Shown here: positions 7,936 through 17,564 of the stretch, one piece after another
Layout: every line of letters starts with the position of its first letter
Position numbering within the stretch: position 1 is the first letter of the stretch
Origin: Candidatus Bacteroides intestinipullorum
GTDB lineage: Bacteria > Bacteroidota > Bacteroidia > Bacteroidales > Bacteroidaceae
Assembly: GCA_018883785.1 (NCBI GenBank)
Contig: JAHLFO010000066.1
Coordinates: 1 to 35,217 of the forward strand
Length of the DNA stretch: 35,217 nt
Direction of reading: 5' to 3'
Program-made: the position numbers and the translations under genes
Notes under the pieces: model-generated
Database searches by the model: none
Told to the model about the DNA's origin: nothing
The model's input: the letters and a program-made list of their open reading frames with translations, nothing else

Positions 7936-10272
7936 CTACTCGGCGATGCTGAAGGCTACGGAGGCCGTGCGGCCTTCCCCGTCTACGACCGTGAGTGTGT
8001 GGGGGCCGGGGGAGGGTTGCAGGGGGATTTCGTGGAAGTCGCGGGTCGTGCCCAGATAGTCCTGGTCGAGGTGCCAGTAGAGGGTGACGTCGGTTTGTCC
8101 GTGGGCCACGCGGGCGACGAGGCGTCCCGGCGTGCCGTCCAGTTGGCGGGGCAGGGTGATGCGTGCCCCGGGGGTGGGGTAGATGAACTGCATGGGTTGG
8201 AACGCATCTTCGCCGCATCCGGCTTTGAAGGGGGGCAGGGGGCGGTATTCGGGATGATGCTGCCTGTAGTACCATTCCCAGACGGGCGGCAGGACAAACC
8301 AACTGGATTGCCGCGTAGGCTCGCTGTCGGCGCATTCCTGATGGACGCGGCGGGTGCCGTCGGCGGTGAGGACGACGGGATGGTGGTACGGGCAGGGGGC
8401 GGTGCGCTGCCCGGCAGGCAAGATGAGCAAGGTATCTGTCTCCGTGCAGAAGCGGCTTTTCAGGTGTCCGGAGAGGTGGCAAACCTCTGCATCGACGAAT
8501 ACGCCGTCGGGGCGAACGAACCATGCTGGTGCAGCAGGCAGGAGACTCAGCACATCGAACAGGACGGGACCGGCCGTGCGTGCGCCTACCAAGCCGGGCT
8601 TGCCCTCGCCCGAAGCGTTGCCCACCCATACGCCGACGGCGTAGCGGGGCGTGACGCCCACCGCCCAGGCATCGCGGAAGCCGTAGCTGGTGCCGGTCTT
8701 CCAGGCCACGGGGTGCATGGAGGGGATGGACCGCCAGTCGATTTCCTCTGGGCGGTTGACTTCGGTGAGGGCTTCGAACACCTGCCAGGTGCCTCCGGGG
8801 CGGAAGAAGTCTGCCTTGGGGGCGGATGCAGCTTCCCCGGATGCGACGAGGGTGCACGGAGCTTGGGGCAGGTTCAGCAAGCTGCGCCCCATGCGGGCGT
8901 AGGCCGAAGTGACGTCCCACAAGGTAGCTTCCGCTCCGCCCAGGATGAGCGAGAGCCCGTAGTGCGAGGGAGGGCGGTTGAGGGTGGTTAGTCCGGCTTG
9001 CCGCAAGAGTTCGTGGAACTTGGGCACGCCGTATTGTTGCAGGAGGTGTACGGCGGGGATGTTCAGCGAGCGGGCCAGTGCTTCCGAGGCGGGGACGGCT
9101 CCTTCGAACTGCCGGCTGAAATTCTGCGGGGCAAATCCATTGATGTTGACAGGTATGTCCGGCAGCAGGGTGTGGGGCAAGATCAGTCCTTCTTCCAGGG
9201 CTGCATAGTAGAGGAAGGGCTTCAGGATGCTGCCTGTGCTGCGCGGTGCGCGGATGATGTCTACCTGGCTGCCATCTGCCGATGCGTCGGAGCCGGTGTT
9301 TCCACAATAAGCTACGACCCGGTTGGCGGGCAGGTCGATGACCAGGAGGGCCAGGTGGCGTATGTCGCTTCGGGCAAATTCCCGGCTATGTCGTTCGGCC
9401 AGGGCCTCCAACTGTAGTTGCAGTTCCTTGTCGAGGGTGGAGGTGATGGTCTGGCCGGGATGCTCGGAGGCCAGGCGGTCCACCAGGTGGGGCGCGATGC
9501 GGGGAAGGGGAAGCGGGGCATCCGGCAAAGGTTCGTCCAGGGCCAGGGCGTAGTCCGATGGGCTGAGGTCGCCTTGCTCCCGGAGGAGTTGCAACACCCG
9601 GTTCCGCTTGCGCAACAAGGCTTCGCGTCCCTTGCCGGGATGTATGGCTGAAGGCGCGTTGGGGAGTACGGCCAAGGTGGCGGCTTCTGCCCAGGAAAGT
9701 TCGGAGGAGGGATGGGCAAAGTACCGCCAAGCCGCCGCGTCCAATCCCACGACATTGCCTCCAAAGGGGGCATGCGAGGCATAGAGGGCCAGGATTTCGT
9801 CCTTGGAGCAGCGCAGCTCCAGGCGGGTGGCCAGTATCATTTCCACCAGTTTCTCGGTGAAGGTCCGCGGACGGTTCCGTGAGATGCGGATGGTCTGCAT
9901 GGTCAGTGTGCTTCCTCCGCTGACAATCCTTCCTTGTCGGATGTTTTGCCAGGCCGCGCGGGCTATGGAGAGGGGGTTGACGCCGGGATGGTGATAGAAA
10001 TGCCGGTCCTCGAACGCCAGCAGGCAACGGACGAATTTCCAGGGCACGGTGTCGCACGGCGGGAAGCGCCATTGGCCATCACGGGCGATGCGTGCCCCCA
10101 GCAATTCGCCGTGGCGGTCCGTCACCACCGTGGCGTATGGAACGCGGAACAAGTCGCGGGGCAGGCAACAGGCATACGCCAACAGCAAGCCTGCGACACA
10201 GAGTAACCCGGCCTTCCGCCAGGGGGAAAGCCGGGTTAAACCTATTATTATTGTATGTCCCCACTTCGTCAT
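7936..10272 (-). CDS. pbpC: Penicillin-binding protein 1C (bifunctional transglycosylase/transpeptidase)
   Basis: 778 aa with an N-terminal membrane anchor (about residues 20-37). The GT51 glycosyltransferase domain shows the catalytic E88 in AFEDRHFYHHPG and GGSTLTMQ near 119-126. The transpeptidase domain has S348-x-x-K (STGSILKPF), an SLN motif (ARSLNIPAVHLL) and K525 in WKTGTSYGFRDAW, all intact. The last ~90 residues are a beta-rich domain resembling the C-terminal domain typical of PBP1C. It polymerises and crosslinks lipid II-derived glycan, or as PBP1C may mainly polymerise. The ATG overlaps the stop of the alpha-2-macroglobulin gene by 4 bp (ATGA), the classical pairing for these two families. 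Confidence 0.96.
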   Translation of the reverse strand: MTKWGHTIIIGLTRLSPWRKAGLLCVAGLLLAYACCLPRDLFRVPYATVVTDRHGELLGARIARDGQWRFPPCDTVPWKFVRCLLAFEDRHFYHHPGVNPLSIARAAWQNIRQGRIVSGGSTLTMQTIRISRNRPRTFTEKLVEMILATRLELRCSKDEILALYASHAPFGGNVVGLDAAAWRYFAHPSSELSWAEAATLAVLPNAPSAIHPGKGREALLRKRNRVLQLLREQGDLSPSDYALALDEPLPDAPLPLPRIAPHLVDRLASEHPGQTITSTLDKELQLQLEALAERHSREFARSDIRHLALLVIDLPANRVVAYCGNTGSDASADGSQVDIIRAPRSTGSILKPFLYYAALEEGLILPHTLLPDIPVNINGFAPQNFSRQFEGAVPASEALARSLNIPAVHLLQQYGVPKFHELLRQAGLTTLNRPPSHYGLSLILGGAEATLWDVTSAYARMGRSLLNLPQAPCTLVASGEAASAPKADFFRPGGTWQVFEALTEVNRPEEIDWRSIPSMHPVAWKTGTSYGFRDAWAVGVTPRYAVGVWVGNASGEGKPGLVGARTAGPVLFDVLSLLPAAPAWFVRPDGVFVDAEVCHLSGHLKSRFCTETDTLLILPAGQRTAPCPYHHPVVLTADGTRRVHQECADSEPTRQSSWFVLPPVWEWYYRQHHPEYRPLPPFKAGCGEDAFQPMQFIYPTPGARITLPRQLDGTPGRLVARVAHGQTDVTLYWHLDQDYLGTTRDFHEIPLQPSPGPHTLTVVDGEGRTASVAFSIAE

Positions 10273-13200
10273 GGATTCACCTCTATTCGTCCGGCACGGG
10301 TGCGTGCTTGTATGCGGGTGTCATACATGGCTTCGCATTGCACGGCGGGCAAGATGAATACCCCTGCATAGGTGGCTTGCAGGCGGAGGGCAAATTGCTT
10401 GCGTTCGCCCCGTTTCAAGTCGAAATAGGTCAGTACCCGGTCATCGCGGATATCCTGGTAGGTGCAGGCTGGCTGGGAGGCGGTTCCGTTCAGCCGTTCA
10501 TTGAAGATTTCCCAACCGGTAGGCAGGATGTGCGTCAGGGCCAAGTGGGTCAAATCCTTCGTACCGGTATTTTCCACGCTGATGTGGGCCGTGAAATCGG
10601 TGCCTTGGCGGAGGTGGTCTATGGAGACGGGTTTTCCGTTCAGGTCTGTATAAGTGACCTGCAGGCGGAGCCCTTGTGCTTGTTCGGGCAAGGTATCCTC
10701 CAGAGGTTGCAGGCGGGTGATGAGTGCGGCTTCCAGACTGCCTTCGCCCCGGTTCTTTATGAGGACGGAGCCTTGTCCGGTGGCGGGCAGGAGATGCGTG
10801 CAGGCCACCTTTCCCGAAGCTACTTCGGCCGGTGCCTTCCCGTTCAAAGCCCATTCGTAGTGCAGCGTGCCGGATACTTGATTGGCCAGGCGAGCCATGG
10901 CCATGAGGGCAAAAGCGGTGGATTGGGTGCTGAAGCCGGATTCCTCGCACAAAGATTTGGAGACCTCTTGGGCTTTCCGCAGGGCTTCATCGGTGCGGCC
11001 CATCAACACAAGCGTTTCCAGGACCATCGACGCGTCGCATAGAGGAGAGCCATAGAGGGCACTGCCCGTAGCATCCGTAGCGGGGGCATTGAAGACCAGT
11101 TCGCCGGCTGCTTCCGACTTGCCGGCCAGGGCATAGGCGGAGGCCAAGCGCCAGCGGGCGGAGGCGGGCAAAGTCTCTTGCTCCTTCATGCGGTTCATGG
11201 CGCCGAGTTCGGGGACACCGGCCAAGGCCAATGTGTAGAGCCGGAAAGATTGTTGCAGGCAGGCTGTTTCCTGTTGGTTCGGGTCAGTATAGTCCGCCAG
11301 GCGCCAATTTTGGGCGGCAGCCCGCTGGAAGCGTTTCCATTTCTCCAAGGTGTTGCGATGGACGTCATAGCCCTTCTCTGCGGCCAGTGTGAGGAACATG
11401 CCGGCATAGGAAGTTACCCACTCATCGGCCACGGCCTGGGTAGGCCAGTAGACAAAGCCTCCGTTGGGCAACTGGCGGGCATAGAGTTGCCGGATGCCTT
11501 CCCTGACGTTGGAACTTTGCCGGGCGGACACATTGGCATCTGTTTCCTGGAAGGCGTCGAGGAAGAGGTATGGCAACGCTTTCGACGTAAGTTGCTCCGT
11601 GCAGGCGTGGGTATAATCCTGAAGGAAAGCCAGTCGCCGGCTCAAGTCGGGCGAAGGTATGCGCGATGTTTCCAGACGGACGGAAGCATCCGCTCCGCCG
11701 GTATCGTAGGACAAGGTTGCTTCGTCTCCCGGCTTTATCCATCGGCGTTCTTGGAGGGTGACGGGCGGATTGGGGTTGCGCACGTCTATATCCACGCTCT
11801 CCTTGGCCTGTTGTCCGTCTCCCGAAGCTGTGAAGCGGATGGTGGCCTTGCCCGTCTGTCCGGATGTCTTGAGGCGGAAGTTGACCAGTTGGTCTCCCGG
11901 CTGCTCGAAGCGGAGGGATTGGCTGGACGGGCCGATGATGGAGAGTCCCGTTCCTTCCGTCCGGATGGAGACGTTTATATCTTTGGCACCTTTCTCCATG
12001 GCAAAGACATTGACAGGCACCTGGAGTTCTTCACCGGTAGAGAGGATCCTCGGCAGGGTGGGAAGCAACATCAGCGGAGTGCGTACGGGTACTGTTTTTT
12101 CGGCGTTGCCATAGCTCCCGTTCTGTCCGGCGATGAGCATGACGCGCACCGAACCGACATATTGGGGCAGGCGCATGGTATGGGTGTTGTGTTTTCCTTT
12201 GTCCAACCGGAACGGCCCGATGAACTTCACCACCGGCTTGAAGCGGTTGGCCTTGGCATCGGCGGGCTTCAGCATCTCGTCTCCACCCGTGCTGAAGATG
12301 GGGGCATAGCGTCCCGCGTAGGCACCCAATACTTGGTCGAACATATCCCACGTGGAGATGCCCAACGCTTCGCGGGCGTAGAATTCATTCCATGGGTCGG
12401 GCGTGCGGAAGTTGGTGAGGTCCAGCAATCCTTCGTCCACGATGGCCAAGGTATAGGTCATGGGCTTGCCTGCCTGTTCGCTTACACGGATGGTGAAGTC
12501 GGTCTCCGGGCGGAGCACGTCGGGCATCTCTATCCGCGGATGGAGGACAGTGGCAGGGTCGGTCACCATCACCGGTACCACGCCATACATTCGGATAGGC
12601 AAGTCGTTGACCGTCTGTGCGTGAGGTTGGAGCTGGGTGACGTGCAGGTAGACGTTGGGTGCCATCTCCGGCGTAATGTCGAAGGTGTAGCGCGTGTCTT
12701 CTTCGTCCTTCACCTCTATCCATTCGCGGCGGAGCACGGTGGAGCCGTTTTCGATGGCTATCAGTGCATGTCCTCCGGCAGAGGCGGGGATGAAGGCTGT
12801 GGCTTTATCTCCGGGCTTGTACGTCTCTTTGTCCAGCGAGAAGGTCAACATCTTCAGGTTGTCCGGGTCGGTCTTGGTAGAGCGTCCGCGCCATTCGGGC
12901 CAGTCGATGTAGACGGTGCCTCCCGTGGCGTGCCCGCTCTTCTTGTCCTTGACATAGACCAGGTAGCGTCCCCAGTCGGGATAGTTGACGCGGAAGGTGA
13001 AGCTGGCTTTACCCGCTTGGGTTTGCAGCTGTCCGCTGGCTACGGGCGTGACCGAACTGTTGTTGACATAGGTGCCGAAGGATTCTTCGCGGTTCTCCCA
13101 CCACCAGCTCCAGTCAATTTTGTAAATCTTGTATTCCACGTCGGTGCGGTCAGAGGGTTTCCCGTCGGGCGTCAGGGTGACGATGTCGAAGCGATGCTCC

Positions 13201-15812
13201 GTGTCCGTCTCGATGCTCTTGCCTTCCGGTTGGTTCAGGGCGATGCCCACGTAGGAGTCAAAAGGCGAGTAGGGGACATGCTGCACGTAGATGCTGGCGT
13301 CTCCTCCCGGTTCGAAGACGCGGGTGGTGAGGGTAGCGTTCAGCATGCCCGGTGCCGTGGAGGCGTCAGGAAGCTTCAGGGAGAAGATTGCCTTGCCGTC
13401 GGCATCCAACTGGCCGTCGTACACCTCTGCCTTCTGCGTGGTGAAGTCCGTGGCGGGATTGTTGAAGATGTATTGCTTGTATAGGGGGAATTGTGTATTC
13501 ACCTTCGTCAGCGACATTTCCATCTTCGCCTTCAAGCGGGAGGCGGTGGCACCCGTCAGCCAGGCGGAGGAAATCGTTGCCTGCACTTCCTTTTGCGAGG
13601 CATGGAGCATCTTTTCCGGAAGTTTTGTGTTTATCTTGAGCCGATTGGGTTTGACGGACTCGATGCGCAGGCTTTTGTGGAAGGTGCTGCCACCCACCTT
13701 GACGTAGGCGTTCCATTGTCCGGTAGGGTCGTCGGCTCGGGTGGGCACTTGGAAGGTGTATAGGCCGTTCATGCCCTGTGTGGAGATGAGCTTCGCGTGG
13801 AATTGTCCGCGCGGGTTGTACATCTCCAGCGTGACGGGATGCGTGTCGGGGATGCGCCGCTCCCGGTCTTCCAGCATGAAGGAGACGTGTAGCGTGTCGC
13901 CCGGGCGCCATACGCCCCGCTCGCCGTAGACGAATCCTTTCAATCCCTTCTCAATGCGTTTGCCTCCGGTATCGAAACGGCTGGCGGACTGGTTTTCGCC
14001 GGCCACCACACGCAGGTAGGCTTTTTGGTTGCCGTCAGAGGCGCAGACGATGAAAGGGGTTCCCTCCGGGATGATTTCGGCAAATCCTTGGGCATCGGTG
14101 CGTGCCGTGCCGATGGGCTGAAGCTGGAAGTTGTAGACCGTGATGTCTGCCCCCTGCACGGGCCGGGTAGTGAGGAGGTCGGTCACAGCCACCCAAAGGC
14201 GGTTCAGCGTGTTGCCCTTGACAATCAGTCCCAGGTTGGAGGCATAGACATTGCAGGCGGCCACGCGGCTACTGTTCATGTAGTAGGAGGGGTGGCACGG
14301 GTTGTCCTGCTCGCGCCAGTCGTAGAGACTCCAGTCGTACTCCACGCCTCCGTTATAATAGAAATAGCTTTGCGGCACATCCCACTCCGCGGCTTCCGCT
14401 TCGGTCAATCCGTCCTCGACCAGCGGCGTCGACCGCTCCTTGGTGAAGGAAGGATGCGGTGTCTGGCCATCGCACGGATAGGCGGAGTATTCCTGTCGGA
14501 AAGAGAGGTAGATGCGGTAGATGGCACCCGGTTCTTGCCGGATGAGCCCGCCCAGGTCGATGGAGTAGTCGTTCCATTGGTGGATGTCCTTGGTCTGGTC
14601 TTCGTCCAGGTAGAGTGTTTTCTTGTAGACGAGGCGGCCGGCACGACGCAGTTCGTTGGCAGATTCGGGCGTGTTGGTTTGCAGGAAAGTCAGGATGTTT
14701 TGTTCGAAGATGCGTACCACGCTCAGGTCCACCGCATAGAGGTTAGCAGCGCGGAAGGGGACAAGCAGTTTTTTGGAGTCGGGCAGGATGGTAGCATCGG
14801 CGTACAGTTGCACTTGCGGCTTGAGGTGCAACTCGCTGAAGGCGATGGAGTGCGAGGCGCCCAGTTTCTGTCCGGCTGCATCCCGGATGCCCTCGTGCAG
14901 GAGGAGCGTCAGCGGGCCGTCTGCTTTCTGCGTTTCGTCCAGGTAGACAAGGATTTTGTTGGCTTTCATCTGGAGGAGAGCGTTGGGCGCTTCTTTGATT
15001 TCTACCAGTCCTTTTAAGTCCTGCGCGGCGTCCAGCGGGGCGGAGAATGTGATTTCCAGTCCGTCCTCCGGCGTGTCTGTGCGCCGGGCGGAGAGGAAGC
15101 GGAAGGTGCCGCGTGCAGGGACGGTGATGTCTAAGCGTTGTTCGCAGTCGATGTCTGCCTGCGTGCCGTCCGCGGTGAGCGTCAGCGTGTAGTCCTGTTT
15201 CTCTCGGGGGATACTGTCCAAGGTGAAGGCGTGGCACAGGGCGTTGTCGGTGGGGGTGAGGCGGATGACTGTGCCTTTGTGGTCGGTGGAGAGCATCCGT
15301 TCTACATCGGCGGTGGGAAGGATATCGCTCAGGCGGATTTCGCCCGCCACGGACAGGTATTCCGGCGAGGTGATGACGGGTGTCTCCAGGTGCATCGTGA
15401 AGGTGCGCGGTTGTACGCGGAAGGAGAAGCGGAACTTCTCCAAGCCGTCCGGCACGGTCAGGTAGTCGCCCAGGCGGAAGGTGCCGTGGTAGAGTTCGCC
15501 GGGGCGGAGACTGCCTTCATCGGGCTCGAACTCGAGGGTACGATTGTCCAGCCAACGGGCTTTTCCGCCGAGTGCGGGCGAGAAGCTGAAGGGGTTGTCG
15601 GCCAAATCGTTGAGGTCCACCATCGGCAGGTCTTGCGCCAGCTCAATGCGGATGGTGGCGCGCGAGGAGATGACGCCGCCCGTATAGGCACTGATATAGG
15701 GCGCGAATTCGGCAGACGGGGTGATGTCCCGCCGTGTGCCTGTGCAGGCGGAGAATAGCGCGCTTGCCAATAGGAAAAGGAGCGTGCTTAGGAGGGTGCT
15801 GTGCTGTTTCAT
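10269..15812 (-). CDS. Alpha-2-macroglobulin-like lipoprotein with thioester motif
   Basis: 1847 aa, close to the normal ~1500-1900 for bacterial alpha-2-macroglobulins. A lipoprotein signal (LASALFSAC) predicts acylation and periplasmic or outer-membrane anchoring. Macroglobulin beta-domains follow, including the MG2-like GERGVWRPGDTLHVSF near residue 625 and the conserved A2M block TLAIVDEGLLDLTNF near 1120. A CxEQ thioester motif is present (HACTEQLTSKALPYL, C1404), followed by an alpha-toroid-like TED region. The thioester marks the pbpC-linked type, thought to trap periplasm-invading proteases while PBP1C repairs peptidoglycan; that role is a proposal for the family. Translation is coupled to pbpC by a 4-bp overlap. 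Confidence 0.95.
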   Translation of the reverse strand: MKQHSTLLSTLLFLLASALFSACTGTRRDITPSAEFAPYISAYTGGVISSRATIRIELAQDLPMVDLNDLADNPFSFSPALGGKARWLDNRTLEFEPDEGSLRPGELYHGTFRLGDYLTVPDGLEKFRFSFRVQPRTFTMHLETPVITSPEYLSVAGEIRLSDILPTADVERMLSTDHKGTVIRLTPTDNALCHAFTLDSIPREKQDYTLTLTADGTQADIDCEQRLDITVPARGTFRFLSARRTDTPEDGLEITFSAPLDAAQDLKGLVEIKEAPNALLQMKANKILVYLDETQKADGPLTLLLHEGIRDAAGQKLGASHSIAFSELHLKPQVQLYADATILPDSKKLLVPFRAANLYAVDLSVVRIFEQNILTFLQTNTPESANELRRAGRLVYKKTLYLDEDQTKDIHQWNDYSIDLGGLIRQEPGAIYRIYLSFRQEYSAYPCDGQTPHPSFTKERSTPLVEDGLTEAEAAEWDVPQSYFYYNGGVEYDWSLYDWREQDNPCHPSYYMNSSRVAACNVYASNLGLIVKGNTLNRLWVAVTDLLTTRPVQGADITVYNFQLQPIGTARTDAQGFAEIIPEGTPFIVCASDGNQKAYLRVVAGENQSASRFDTGGKRIEKGLKGFVYGERGVWRPGDTLHVSFMLEDRERRIPDTHPVTLEMYNPRGQFHAKLISTQGMNGLYTFQVPTRADDPTGQWNAYVKVGGSTFHKSLRIESVKPNRLKINTKLPEKMLHASQKEVQATISSAWLTGATASRLKAKMEMSLTKVNTQFPLYKQYIFNNPATDFTTQKAEVYDGQLDADGKAIFSLKLPDASTAPGMLNATLTTRVFEPGGDASIYVQHVPYSPFDSYVGIALNQPEGKSIETDTEHRFDIVTLTPDGKPSDRTDVEYKIYKIDWSWWWENREESFGTYVNNSSVTPVASGQLQTQAGKASFTFRVNYPDWGRYLVYVKDKKSGHATGGTVYIDWPEWRGRSTKTDPDNLKMLTFSLDKETYKPGDKATAFIPASAGGHALIAIENGSTVLRREWIEVKDEEDTRYTFDITPEMAPNVYLHVTQLQPHAQTVNDLPIRMYGVVPVMVTDPATVLHPRIEMPDVLRPETDFTIRVSEQAGKPMTYTLAIVDEGLLDLTNFRTPDPWNEFYAREALGISTWDMFDQVLGAYAGRYAPIFSTGGDEMLKPADAKANRFKPVVKFIGPFRLDKGKHNTHTMRLPQYVGSVRVMLIAGQNGSYGNAEKTVPVRTPLMLLPTLPRILSTGEELQVPVNVFAMEKGAKDINVSIRTEGTGLSIIGPSSQSLRFEQPGDQLVNFRLKTSGQTGKATIRFTASGDGQQAKESVDIDVRNPNPPVTLQERRWIKPGDEATLSYDTGGADASVRLETSRIPSPDLSRRLAFLQDYTHACTEQLTSKALPYLFLDAFQETDANVSARQSSNVREGIRQLYARQLPNGGFVYWPTQAVADEWVTSYAGMFLTLAAEKGYDVHRNTLEKWKRFQRAAAQNWRLADYTDPNQQETACLQQSFRLYTLALAGVPELGAMNRMKEQETLPASARWRLASAYALAGKSEAAGELVFNAPATDATGSALYGSPLCDASMVLETLVLMGRTDEALRKAQEVSKSLCEESGFSTQSTAFALMAMARLANQVSGTLHYEWALNGKAPAEVASGKVACTHLLPATGQGSVLIKNRGEGSLEAALITRLQPLEDTLPEQAQGLRLQVTYTDLNGKPVSIDHLRQGTDFTAHISVENTGTKDLTHLALTHILPTGWEIFNERLNGTASQPACTYQDIRDDRVLTYFDLKRGERKQFALRLQATYAGVFILPAVQCEAMYDTRIQARTRAGRIEVNP

Positions 15813-15838
15813 GACATGTTGTTTTTATGACGTTCCCA

Positions 15839-16627
15839 CTAAATTATCGTAAACTCGTCCGCGTCTTTCCACGCGGGAAACCTTTCGCGGAAGCGTTGCA
15901 GGGCATCCCCATCCAGCGTGAGGGTCACTGTGCCCGTCGCATGGTCGGGTATGGAGGCCATCCGCTCGCCTCGGGGCGACCAGGCGGCGGTGCCGCCATC
16001 GTGCAGGACGCCATGCAGGTCGTCTCCTACACGGTTAACACCGCAGACGTAGGAAATGTTCTCTACGGCGCGTGCTTGCAGCAGGATATCCCATGCTTTT
16101 CGTCGCGAAGCGGGCCAGTTGGCCACGTAGATTAGCAGGTCGTATTCGTTTCGCCGGTTGCGGCTCCATACGGGGAAGCGCAGGTCGTAGCACACCAGCA
16201 GGCAGATGGCCCATCCCCGGTAGTGGACGATGAGCCGCTCGTGTCCGGGCGCGTAGTATTCCGTCTCGCGCCCCATGCGGAAGAGGTGGCGTTTGTCATA
16301 GTAGTAAGCATCGCCTTCGGGCGTGAGGAAGAAGGCGCGGTTGCGATAGTGCCCGTCGTGAGGCGTGTTGCAGGCGATGTAGCTCCCGGCTATGGCCACC
16401 CCATACGTTGCCGCCCATTGTCTGAGGGAGGTGAGGGTAGGCCCGTCCACGGATTCAGCCAGGGCGGCGGGGTGCATGCTGAACCCTGTGGAGAAGGTTT
16501 CCGGCAGAACCACCAGCTCCGTCTGCCCGCGTAGCTCCTCCAGCAACAGGCGCAGGCGGTCAAGGTTCGCTGACTTGTCTTCCCAGACGATGTCCGTCTG
16601 CCAGAGGGTGACGCGTAGCGGGTTCAT
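15839..16627 (-). CDS. Nitrilase-family amidohydrolase (omega-amidase/YafV-like)
   Basis: 262 aa, the full length of a single nitrilase domain. The catalytic triad is visible: E43 in VVLPETFSTGF, K112 in YYYDKRHLF and C146 in LLVCYDLRFPVW. These motif variants match the omega-amidase/YafV branch, which hydrolyses alpha-keto acid amides such as 2-oxoglutaramate as metabolite repair. No signal peptide, so cytoplasmic. The ATG overlaps the acyltransferase stop by 4 bp, and the alpha-2-macroglobulin gene starts 26 bp downstream, so it sits inside an apparent envelope operon without an obvious functional link. Substrate specificity is inferred from motif similarity. Confidence 0.92.
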   Translation of the reverse strand: MNPLRVTLWQTDIVWEDKSANLDRLRLLLEELRGQTELVVLPETFSTGFSMHPAALAESVDGPTLTSLRQWAATYGVAIAGSYIACNTPHDGHYRNRAFFLTPEGDAYYYDKRHLFRMGRETEYYAPGHERLIVHYRGWAICLLVCYDLRFPVWSRNRRNEYDLLIYVANWPASRRKAWDILLQARAVENISYVCGVNRVGDDLHGVLHDGGTAAWSPRGERMASIPDHATGTVTLTLDGDALQRFRERFPAWKDADEFTII

Positions 16628-17169
16628 GTCGCGAAATTTTGGGGTTTCTTCCCGCGAAAGTGGGTGAAGTATTCTTTGATGGTGCGTATGTCTCGTTCAT
16701 AGTCGCCGCTGGGCATCAGGCTCTGCGTGCAGGCGATGGTGCGCGTGGGGTAGTCGATGCCTATCAGCAGGATGGGCACTTGCGCCTTCAGGGCGATGTA
16801 GTAAAACCCCTTTTTCCACTCTGGGTTGGCGCGGCGGGTGCCTTCGGGCGTGACAGCCAGGCGCAACGTGCGGCACTGCGCGAAGCGGGCGGCCATCTGG
16901 TCGGTGAGCGAGGCGTTGCGCCCGCGGTCCACGGGGATGCCTCCCAACGCCTTAAACAAGGGACCCAGCGGGAAGAAGAACCATTCCTTCTTCATCAGGA
17001 AGTGCACCTTGCCGTGCAACATCCCGCAGAACAGCTTGCCGTAGAACAGGTCCCAGTTGGATGTGTGAGGTGCCGCGCAGATGACGCACTTATCATGCGC
17101 GGGCACCTCAATCCGTGTTTTCCAACCCAGCAGGCGGAAGTAGATGAATCTGTACAAGCGGTTCACCAT
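16624..17169 (-). CDS. 1-acyl-glycerol-3-phosphate acyltransferase-like protein (PlsC superfamily)
   Basis: 181 aa. The HxxxxD catalytic motif is H35-TSNW-D40, followed by the substrate motif GGIPVDRGR (about 76-84) and the PEGTRR block (108-113), in the correct order for glycerolipid acyltransferases. It is shorter than typical PlsC (about 240 aa) and has an aromatic-rich N terminus (RLYRFIYFRLLGW) likely to lie against the inner membrane. It probably transfers an acyl chain to lysophosphatidate or another lipid acceptor; the acceptor cannot be told from sequence. It overlaps the nitrilase gene by 4 bp. Confidence 0.88.
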   Translation of the reverse strand: MVNRLYRFIYFRLLGWKTRIEVPAHDKCVICAAPHTSNWDLFYGKLFCGMLHGKVHFLMKKEWFFFPLGPLFKALGGIPVDRGRNASLTDQMAARFAQCRTLRLAVTPEGTRRANPEWKKGFYYIALKAQVPILLIGIDYPTRTIACTQSLMPSGDYERDIRTIKEYFTHFRGKKPQNFAT

Positions 17170-17178
17170 GAGCGGTTG

Positions 17179-17292
17179 TTAATGGTCAATGGTTAATGGT
17201 TAAGGTTAATGGTTAATGGCTGGTGGTTAGTGATAAGGCTTGCTGGTCGCTTGCCGCTGATTATTAACCATTAATCATTAACCATTAATAAT
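17179..17292. repeat. TTAATGG microrepeat with inverted copy (long imperfect stem-loop)
   Basis: The left arm (17179-17219) is an approximately 7-bp tandem repeat of TTAATGG. The right arm (17263-17292) carries the complement, ATTAACCATTAATCATTAACC and so on. The arms can pair over about 24 bp with a few mismatches, leaving a roughly 40-nt loop. It fills the gap between the 90-aa gene and the acyltransferase gene, both minus strand, so it would form in their common transcript. Confidence 0.8.
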
Positions 17293-17564
17293 CAGTTTTT
17301 CAGTTGGCCCATGGCTTCCAGGATGCTGCTTACCCGCGCGTTAAAGTCCTCGCGCAGTTTCTTGTAGAATCCTTTGACGTTGCCCGGTTCGGTGTGGCTG
17401 ATGCGGCTGACAAAGTCGTCCTGCATGTCCAGGATGTCAGTCATCACCTTGTCTGCCTTTGCCTTGTCTGCTTCGGGCAGGGTCAGGCTGATATACACGC
17501 ATTCGGTGAACAGCTCGCCGACGATATAGTTGATTCCCTTTTTCAATGCTTTTCTGCTTGCCAT
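17292..17564 (-). CDS. Small conserved-looking helical protein of unknown function
   Basis: ATG 17564 (MASRKALKKGINYIVGELFTEC) is preferred to the tracked 17594, giving 90 aa and a plausible leader from the promoter at 17696. The protein is predicted all-helical with no signal peptide or membrane segment; heptad-like hydrophobic spacing is visible in the second half (FVSRISHTEPGNVKGFYKKL, then ARVSSILEAMGQL). I have the impression that similar proteins are widespread in Bacteroidales but cannot name a family. It is the first gene before the acyltransferase, separated from it by a large stem-loop. Confidence 0.8.
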   Translation of the reverse strand: MASRKALKKGINYIVGELFTECVYISLTLPEADKAKADKVMTDILDMQDDFVSRISHTEPGNVKGFYKKLREDFNARVSSILEAMGQLKN

